5,171 nt of DNA from Nitrospirota bacterium (GTDB lineage: Bacteria > Nitrospirota > Thermodesulfovibrionia > Thermodesulfovibrionales > Magnetobacteriaceae). Position 1 is the first letter of the stretch. Every line of letters starts with the position of its first letter. The position numbers and the translations under genes are program-made. The notes under the pieces are model-generated. The model saw only the letters and a list, made by a program, of their open reading frames with translations, was not told the origin of the DNA and ran no database searches. Location: positions 1 through 5,171 of the forward strand of contig JADGAE010000157.1 in NCBI GenBank assembly GCA_015232165.1, read 5' to 3'. Of the stretch, positions 1 to 5,171 are shown one piece after another.

Positions 1-52
1 GTGCTATGTTTATGCTACTGTTCTATGTCAGCGGAGTAAACTACATAGGCAT

Positions 53-80
53 TTGCTTTTTTAACAGGCATACCTAATAT
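53..80 (+). promoter_or_regulatory. Possible sigma-70-type promoter
   Basis: TTGCTT (53-58) and TAATAT (75-80) are 16 bases apart in the AT-rich leader. Each matches the consensus only partly. Initiation would fall near 87, placing the hairpin at 98-109 in the transcript leader. A second weak -10-like candidate, TACTAT at 131-136, has no convincing -35. This is a suggestion only. Confidence 0.25.
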
Positions 81-81
81 T

Positions 82-103
82 TCTTACACCCTGTCTTACA
101 CCC
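82..103 (+). repeat. Ten-base tandem direct repeat in the leader
   Basis: TCTTACACCC occurs at 82-91 and again at 94-103, separated by TG, a 12-base period. The second copy runs into the palindrome at 97-109. It could be a pair of half-sites for a regulator, or chance. Confidence 0.5.
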
Positions 104-116
104 GGTGTATTTTTTT
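97..116 (+). terminator. Small palindrome plus T-run: weak terminator or operator
   Basis: TACAC (97-101) pairs with GTGTA (105-109) around CCG, followed by seven T (110-116). This has the shape of an intrinsic terminator with a short stem, and could end an upstream gene or attenuate the HD-GYP transcript. Read as DNA it is a perfect 13-base palindrome (TACACC-C-GGTGTA) that could bind a dimeric regulator. The 5-pair stem is short, so termination efficiency is doubtful. Confidence 0.35.
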
Positions 117-173
117 ATGGACTTATGTCATACTATATCGCAGAATATTTTTTGTGTATTGAATGAAGATGTT

Positions 174-180
174 AAGGAGT
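174..180 (+). promoter_or_regulatory. Ribosome binding site of the HD-GYP regulator
   Basis: AAGGAGT is a near-consensus Shine-Dalgarno sequence. It lies 10 bases (from the last G of AAGGAG) before ATG 190 and only 4 bases before the in-frame TTG 184, which decides the start in favour of the ATG. Confidence 0.8.
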
Positions 181-189
181 TGATTGCGG

Positions 190-1710
190 ATGAATGTAAG
201 AAAGCCAACGATACTCTGTGTTGATGACGAACCGCTCAACCTCAAACTGTTAAAGACCCTCCTGCAGTGGAGGAACTACGATGCAATTACTGCCGAAGAT
301 GGTTATAAGGCCCTGGAGGCACTACAGGAGCACAAGATAGATGTTGTGCTGTTGGATATAATGATGCCAGGCATCGACGGTTACGAGGTCTGCAAGAAGA
401 TCAAGGAGGATGAACGCTACAAGAACATCCCCGTTGTCATGATAACGGCGCTCACCGACACGGAGAGTCGGATAAAGGGCATCGAGGCCGGCGCGGAGGA
501 CTTTATCGTCAAACCCTTTGACCGCTCCGAGGTAATCGCACGTATAAAGATGCTGCTGAAGATGAAGTCGCTAAATGACAGCCTCTTGTCCGCTTACGAA
601 GGCATCAACAACCTGACTACCTTTGGCGAGGAAATGGTACTCGACTTTGATCCCGTAAAGTTCAACCTTGCTTCAAATGTTGACAACATTGTCAACAAGA
701 TAATAAGACAGAAAGCCGGCGACTACGAAAAGCCTGCCCTGGTGATTATTCATTCCATTGACGAGACGGACAACTGGCGCATGTATGAGTTTAAGCAGGG
801 GCGGTTGATCAGTACGCCCATTGATCCTGATATTGCGTGCAATAAGTGCGTGCACCTAAAGCAGAAGGCTCAGATGTACTATTGCAACGACGTTGACACA
901 ATGAGCGAAGAGGATGCCGAACCGTTTGTAAGGAACTTCAAGGGAATCGGCATAAATGTTGACAATATCATATGGTATCTTGGCGAGCATTTTTGTGTCT
1001 TTGCACTGAATTACGGCAAGGAGGTTACAAAGTATGACACCTCCGTTTTGAAGAACCTTGTCATGCAGGGTCTATTTTTAAGGTCGCTTGCGTCGCAGGT
1101 TGCACAGACACAGAATGCCTTTGAATATGTCATCTACGCCCTTGCCCGTGCGGCTGAGGCCAACGACGAGGCAACGGGCAATCACATAATGCGGGTTGGA
1201 GAGAACTGTGCCGTGATCGCAAAGGCGATGGGTCTGCCGGGGGATTTTATCGAGATACTGCGCGTCCAGGCCCCCCTGCACGATGTCGGCAAGGTCCACA
1301 TTCATCCCGACATCCTCAGAAAACCCGGTAAGCTCACCGATGAGGAGTTCGCAGTCATGAAGATGCACACGATCTACGGTACCAGGATAATTGGCAACCA
1401 CAAACGGCTTGCAATAGCCCGCAGCATTGCCCTGACCCACCACGAAAGATGGGATGGCAGCGGCTATCCACACGGATTCGAGGGCGATGACATCCCAATC
1501 GAAGGCCGGATCATCAGCATTGCTGACCAGTACGACGCCCTAAGGAGTGCACGTTCATACAAACCAGGCCTTGACCACCAGAGCACATTTAGGATCATCA
1601 CCGAGGGCGATGGCAGGACTATGCCTCAACACTTCGACCCGCAAGTCCTTGCGGCTTTTAAGGAAACGGCCGCCCAACTGGAAGAGATATATGAACGACT
1701 CAAGGACTAA
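190..1710 (+). CDS. Response regulator with HD-GYP domain, probable cyclic-di-GMP phosphodiesterase
   Basis: Predicted cytoplasmic two-component output protein of 506 residues that hydrolyses c-di-GMP. Residues 4-125 form a receiver: acidic pair D12/D13, phospho-acceptor D56 (LLDIMMPG), T86 and K108 (KPF) are all present. Residues ~135-305 look GAF-like and carry C217, C220, C232 and C269. Residues ~309-500 are the HD-GYP domain: H332 (TGNHIMR), H364-D365 with K368 (HDVGK), H393, H417-H418 (THHE), G425-Y426-P427 and D446. The usual late motif FDP is also present. The catalytic metal-ligand set looks complete, except that the Glu expected four residues before H332 is A328. ATG 190 was chosen because AAGGAG at 174-179 lies 10 bases upstream; the in-frame TTG at 184 would be only 4 bases away. 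Two stop codons stand in tandem (1708-1713). The kinase gene follows immediately and is its likely partner. Family assignment is firm; the ligand of the middle region is unknown. Confidence 0.96.
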   Translation: MNVRKPTILCVDDEPLNLKLLKTLLQWRNYDAITAEDGYKALEALQEHKIDVVLLDIMMPGIDGYEVCKKIKEDERYKNIPVVMITALTDTESRIKGIEAGAEDFIVKPFDRSEVIARIKMLLKMKSLNDSLLSAYEGINNLTTFGEEMVLDFDPVKFNLASNVDNIVNKIIRQKAGDYEKPALVIIHSIDETDNWRMYEFKQGRLISTPIDPDIACNKCVHLKQKAQMYYCNDVDTMSEEDAEPFVRNFKGIGINVDNIIWYLGEHFCVFALNYGKEVTKYDTSVLKNLVMQGLFLRSLASQVAQTQNAFEYVIYALARAAEANDEATGNHIMRVGENCAVIAKAMGLPGDFIEILRVQAPLHDVGKVHIHPDILRKPGKLTDEEFAVMKMHTIYGTRIIGNHKRLAIARSIALTHHERWDGSGYPHGFEGDDIPIEGRIISIADQYDALRSARSYKPGLDHQSTFRIITEGDGRTMPQHFDPQVLAAFKETAAQLEEIYERLKD

Positions 1711-4700
1711 TAAACCCAAGGTAAATGGGGTCAGATTTACCCCCATGCGTAACTCCTTTGCGTTTATGTATGCCTCCGTGGTGTTTATCTTCTTTTCGTT
1801 TATAACAAGCGGGATGTGGTTCTCCGGCAAAATCAAGGGGTTTAGCAATGCCATAAACCTTGCCGGCTCCGAGCGTATGAGGGCGTATCAGATCGCGTTC
1901 TACATTAAAATAGCTGACGAGGAATCATCCCCTCAGAGGGAAAAGACCCTCGCACACGTCAAGATGGAGATGGACCGCTTTGAGGAGATACTCAATGCCC
2001 TTAAAGATGGTAGTAAAAAGTACAACCTTAAAGACGTTACTGATGCCAAACTGAACAAGGCCCTCAGTCGTCTCATTGATAAATGGGAAGAGATATTTAA
2101 GCCCCAGCTTAACGCCATACTGATTAGCCAAACACAGACCGGTATGAAGATCATGGAATTACATTACAGTAATGCCAATATACATGACTTTGTTGAAAGC
2201 GATATCAATAATATAGTATTGTTGCTGGTAGATAAAATGGAACACACCGAGTATGTTTTTATTATACTGAGGGCAGTCTTTAGTGTCTTGGGCTTACTCC
2301 TTCTTGGTTCAAATTTTTTATATTTACGCCGCCGCATTCTCAATCCTATAGGTGCTTTGATACATGACACGGAGGAGATAACAAGAGGCAACTATTCCAT
2401 ATCCACCAACGTTACAACGTCAAACGAGCTTATGATCCTGGCACAACGATTTAATGCCATGACAGAGACCATCTCACAGGCCTTCAACAGGATGGATGAG
2501 ATGGTTCAATTCAGGACACATGAGTTGTCCGTCACCAATGCCAGGATGCAATCGTTTTTCGATAGCGCCCAGGATGGCATTGTCTCAATAAGCGCAGCGG
2601 ACAGGGGTATCATCCTGTTCAGTAAGGGCGCTGAGAGGATATTTGGCTACAGGGCGGATGAGGTGCTTGGCAAGAACGTTAATATCCTTATGTCTGAGCC
2701 TTATCAGTCAATGCACGATGGCTTCGTTAAGAACTACCTTGAGACGGGCACCAAAAAGGCTATAGGATTAATAAGAACGGCAAAGGCCAGGAGGAAAGAC
2801 GGAGATATATTTGAGATCGAGCTGTCCGTCAACGAGAGTATGACCGCGGCAGGCCGGATATTTAACGGTATCATCCGCGACATATCGGCTCGGATAAAGG
2901 TTGAGCGAGAGATGCAAAAGCTCTTCAATGCTATTGAGCAGTCTGCCGAGTCGGTGGTTATTACAGACCGCAATGGCAGGATTGAATACGTCAACCCCGC
3001 ATTTGAACGAGGCACCGGCTACACCCGTACAGAGGCATTAGGAAAGACCCCGCGAATACTGAAGTCCGGTAAACAGACCAAGGTGTTTTACAAACAAATG
3101 TGGGATACCATCCTTGACGGCAGCGTCTGGCACGGGGAGATTATCAACAAGCGAAAAAACGGCGAAATCTACTACGAAGACGCTATCATCACCCCAATCA
3201 AGGACGATAAGGGAGAGATAACAAACTTTGTGGCTATGAAATACGACGTAACACCAAGGAAGCTGGCAGAGTTTGATGTGGAGAATAAAACCAAAGAGCT
3301 GGAGGTGCGTGCGCGCTACGACAAGACATTTGCCAAGGTGCTGTCGCTGTTTAGTTCAACGTTTGACCAGAAACAGGCCCTGCAAAACATGCTGCCGCTG
3401 TTGGCTGAGGTGCTTCCCTTCCCCTGTTCCGCCTTTTACGCATACGATGAGTGGAGGGGCAAGCTCGTACACGAGGCGTCCTATGGGCTATCAGGTACCA
3501 TCAGTGCGGAATTCGATATAAACGAAGGGGTGGTAGGTCAGGCCGTTGTCAATGGTACCGCCATAGAAATAGAGGGATCAGGGCAGTTTCCTCTTGTTAT
3601 AGAGACGGGTATACTTACAATAAGGCCAAAGACCATAGTCATTCAACCGATCTTTTATCAAAAAAAGATAGTGGGTGTTCTGGTAATAGCGTCCATATCG
3701 CCTTTGGGTGAGCATGACAGGGCATTTATGCAGAGCCTTGCGTCAAATATAGGTATTTCGCTCCAGAACCTCAGACAGTACAGCGACATGCAGGAGCTCT
3801 CGGCTCAGATCAAGGCTCGTGGGGATGAAATAGTGCAGAAGAACCTCCAACTGGAGGAGTCCAACAGATTGAAGTCCGAGTTTCTGGCCAACATGTCCCA
3901 TGAGCTGCGCACGCCGCTCAATGCCATCATCGGTTTTTCGGAGGTGCTCAAGGATGGCATGTTGGGCGACCTCTCTGAGGAACAGAGGGAATACACAAAT
4001 GATATCTTTACCAGCGGACAGCATCTGCTCTCACTCATAAACGATATCCTGGACCTCTCCAAGATAGAGGCCGGAAAGATGACCCTGGACCTGGAAAGGG
4101 TAAACATCCCCGCGCTGCTTGAAAACAGCCTCTCTATTGTCAAGGAAAAGGCCCTGGCACACGGCATAAAACTCACGATGGACATACAACCGGGGATAGG
4201 CGATGTGTGCCTGGACTCAAGAAAGGCCAAACAGATTGTCTACAACCTCCTGTCAAATGCCGTCAAGTTTACCCCCGATAAGGGGTCCGTTAGTCTGACC
4301 GTCCGTGTGGTATCCCATGAGGACAGGAATTTCGTGGAGATATCTGTTATGGATACGGGGATAGGCATGTCAGAGGAGGGTATGAAGAGGTTGTTCAGGC
4401 CATTTGAGCAGATCGACGGCTCCCTTTCGCGCCGATATGAGGGCACGGGGTTGGGACTGGCAATGGTAAAGCGGCTGGTTGAGCTGCACGGCGGCACGGT
4501 GACCGTCGAGAGTGAGGAGGGCAAGGGCAGTTGCTTTACCGTTCGGTTGCCATACAGGCAGGAGAGTGATGTCGCCGACCCTGTAGAGAAGATGTTTGCC
4601 GAGTTGCGTGCAGAAGATAAAAACAACTCCGGTAAGTACATTAAATCTTCCTACACCCCGCTGGTGTTGATCGTAGAGGATGACCCAAAGTCGGTGGAAC

Positions 4701-5171
4701 TCATACGTCCTCATTTGGAATCGGAGGGGTACAGTACTATAGTAGTCTCAACTGCACACAAGGGCATTGAGATAGCGGAGAGAGAACAGCCGGACCTCAT
4801 AACTCTTGATATCCTGCTGCCGGATATGTACGGGTGGGAGTTCCTTGAGAAGGTTAAGGCAAACAAGAAGATAGCCCACATACCGGTGATAATTTTATCG
4901 GTGGTGGCAGATGAGAACAAGGGGTTTTCGCTGGGTGCCTCCAATGTGCTGCAGAAGCCGGTCTCAAGGGATGACCTGCTGGCGGTAGTCAGACGACATA
5001 GGGAAAGCCTGTCACAGGAGATACACAGGCCGCTGAAGGTACTTGTGGTGGATGATGACCCCAAGGCGGTGGAGATCGTTTCAAGCTACCTCAAGGCGGA
5101 GGGATGCACCGTGCTGCGGGCCTATAGCGGCAGGGAGGGGATTGATACTGCCAGGACGCAATTGCCCGACC
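1691..5171 (+). CDS. Membrane hybrid sensor histidine kinase (PilJ/NarX-type sensor, HAMP, PAS, PAS, GAF, HisKA, HATPase, REC, REC), 3' partial
   Basis: Inner-membrane sensor kinase. The frame is open without a stop from 1691 to the right edge (1160 residues; C-terminus missing). Order of parts: TM1 ~23-44; outer helical sensor ~45-187 with a NarX/PilJ P-box at 53-67 (Arg62); TM2 ~189-211; HAMP ~212-265; PAS1 ~286-405, FixL-like with H342 and R362; PAS2 ~411-525, NifL-like; GAF ~543-697; coiled linker; HisKA with phospho-acceptor H737 (MSHELRTPLN); HATPase with N box N852/N856, G1 D888-TGIG and G2 G918-TGLGL; REC1 ~990-1104 with D997/D998, D1040 and K1089; REC2 from ~1115, cut at residue 1160 before its acceptor Asp. 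ATG 1691 overlaps the HD-GYP gene by 20 bases behind a weak GGAAGAG; ATG 1745 (Met19, just before TM1) is a real alternative. All kinase motifs are intact, so it should autophosphorylate. The signals are inferred, not shown. Confidence 0.95.
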   Translation, partial: MNDSRTNKPKVNGVRFTPMRNSFAFMYASVVFIFFSFITSGMWFSGKIKGFSNAINLAGSERMRAYQIAFYIKIADEESSPQREKTLAHVKMEMDRFEEILNALKDGSKKYNLKDVTDAKLNKALSRLIDKWEEIFKPQLNAILISQTQTGMKIMELHYSNANIHDFVESDINNIVLLLVDKMEHTEYVFIILRAVFSVLGLLLLGSNFLYLRRRILNPIGALIHDTEEITRGNYSISTNVTTSNELMILAQRFNAMTETISQAFNRMDEMVQFRTHELSVTNARMQSFFDSAQDGIVSISAADRGIILFSKGAERIFGYRADEVLGKNVNILMSEPYQSMHDGFVKNYLETGTKKAIGLIRTAKARRKDGDIFEIELSVNESMTAAGRIFNGIIRDISARIKVEREMQKLFNAIEQSAESVVITDRNGRIEYVNPAFERGTGYTRTEALGKTPRILKSGKQTKVFYKQMWDTILDGSVWHGEIINKRKNGEIYYEDAIITPIKDDKGEITNFVAMKYDVTPRKLAEFDVENKTKELEVRARYDKTFAKVLSLFSSTFDQKQALQNMLPLLAEVLPFPCSAFYAYDEWRGKLVHEASYGLSGTISAEFDINEGVVGQAVVNGTAIEIEGSGQFPLVIETGILTIRPKTIVIQPIFYQKKIVGVLVIASISPLGEHDRAFMQSLASNIGISLQNLRQYSDMQELSAQIKARGDEIVQKNLQLEESNRLKSEFLANMSHELRTPLNAIIGFSEVLKDGMLGDLSEEQREYTNDIFTSGQHLLSLINDILDLSKIEAGKMTLDLERVNIPALLENSLSIVKEKALAHGIKLTMDIQPGIGDVCLDSRKAKQIVYNLLSNAVKFTPDKGSVSLTVRVVSHEDRNFVEISVMDTGIGMSEEGMKRLFRPFEQIDGSLSRRYEGTGLGLAMVKRLVELHGGTVTVESEEGKGSCFTVRLPYRQESDVADPVEKMFAELRAEDKNNSGKYIKSSYTPLVLIVEDDPKSVELIRPHLESEGYSTIVVSTAHKGIEIAEREQPDLITLDILLPDMYGWEFLEKVKANKKIAHIPVIILSVVADENKGFSLGASNVLQKPVSRDDLLAVVRRHRESLSQEIHRPLKVLVVDDDPKAVEIVSSYLKAEGCTVLRAYSGREGIDTARTQLPD
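1720..1744 (+). repeat. REP-like inverted repeat at the gene junction
   Basis: GGTAAAT (1720-1726) and ATTTACC (1735-1741) are perfect 7-base arms around the loop GGGGTCAG, followed by CCC just before ATG 1745. The core TGGGGTCAGA resembles short interspersed palindromes that I recall as scattered between genes in several environmental bacteria and linked to REP-associated (Y1) transposases. The inverted repeat is directly visible; the REP assignment rests on memory of that motif. If the kinase starts at 1691, the element is translated as part of its N-terminal tail (KVNGVRFTP). If it starts at 1745, the hairpin overlaps the ribosome binding region. Confidence 0.5.

Noticed and set aside
23..48. 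Inverted repeat CTATGT (23-28) / ACATAG (43-48).
   Set aside because: Six-base arms with a 14-base gap are expected by chance in AT-rich sequence, and no extension of the pairing is seen.
3..77. Frame open from the left edge to TAA 75-77 (hydrophobic, ending CFFNRHT), possibly the tail of an upstream membrane protein.
   Set aside because: All three forward frames are open for part of this stretch (stops at 37, 62 and 75), and the segment is too short to choose one or to recognise a family. The hairpin with T-run just after it fits a gene end but does not prove it.
1078..1473. Antisense open frame of 131 codons under the HD-GYP domain.
   Set aside because: It lies opposite a strongly conserved coding region, has no family signature and no plausible ribosome site. 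It is a shadow of the sense gene.
3273..3711. Two forward open frames (3273-3521 and 3451-3711) offset from the kinase frame, which could suggest a frameshift in the GAF region.
   Set aside because: The kinase frame itself stays open and gives a continuous GAF domain into the HisKA H-box. The other frames encode Arg/Cys-rich nonsense, so there is no frameshift.
3805..4230. Antisense open frame of 141 codons under the kinase HisKA and HATPase region.
   Set aside because: The composition (Ser/Arg rich) is that of an out-of-frame shadow, and the sense strand encodes clear H-box and N-box motifs throughout.

Overview
The window holds two co-directional signalling genes on the + strand. Together they look like a two-component cassette that feeds cyclic-di-GMP turnover. 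Base composition is near 50% GC, with frequent ATA (Ile) and AGG (Arg) codons. The architectures (REC-GAF-like-HD-GYP and a long PAS/GAF hybrid kinase) are typical of signalling-rich environmental anaerobes or microaerophiles such as Nitrospirota or the former Deltaproteobacteria. That placement is an impression from style only; no marker gene is present.

Layout: positions 1-189 are a short non-coding leader. It has a possible upstream gene tail, a weak promoter-like pair, a 10-base direct repeat, and a TACAC/GTGTA hairpin followed by seven T. Positions 190-1710 encode a complete 506-residue response regulator: receiver, a GAF-like region with a cysteine cluster, and a catalytically complete HD-GYP phosphodiesterase domain. 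Positions 1691 to the right edge form one uninterrupted frame for a very large membrane hybrid histidine kinase. At least 1160 residues are in the window, and its second receiver is cut by the window end just before the expected phospho-acceptor Asp. The genes overlap by 20 bases if the kinase starts at 1691. A REP-like inverted repeat (1720-1741) sits at the junction, directly before an alternative ATG at 1745.

The most interesting point is the kinase input side. The outer sensor domain carries a NarX/NarQ/PilJ-type P-box (AINLAGSERMRAY). The first cytoplasmic PAS aligns without gaps to the FixL haem PAS and keeps both the proximal His and the distal Arg. A second PAS resembles the NifL subclass, and a GAF domain follows. 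A single kinase may therefore combine a nitrate/nitrite-like signal outside with an O2/haem signal inside. It could pass phosphate to its own tandem receivers and to the neighbouring HD-GYP regulator, lowering c-di-GMP. This is inference from motifs and needs biochemical support.
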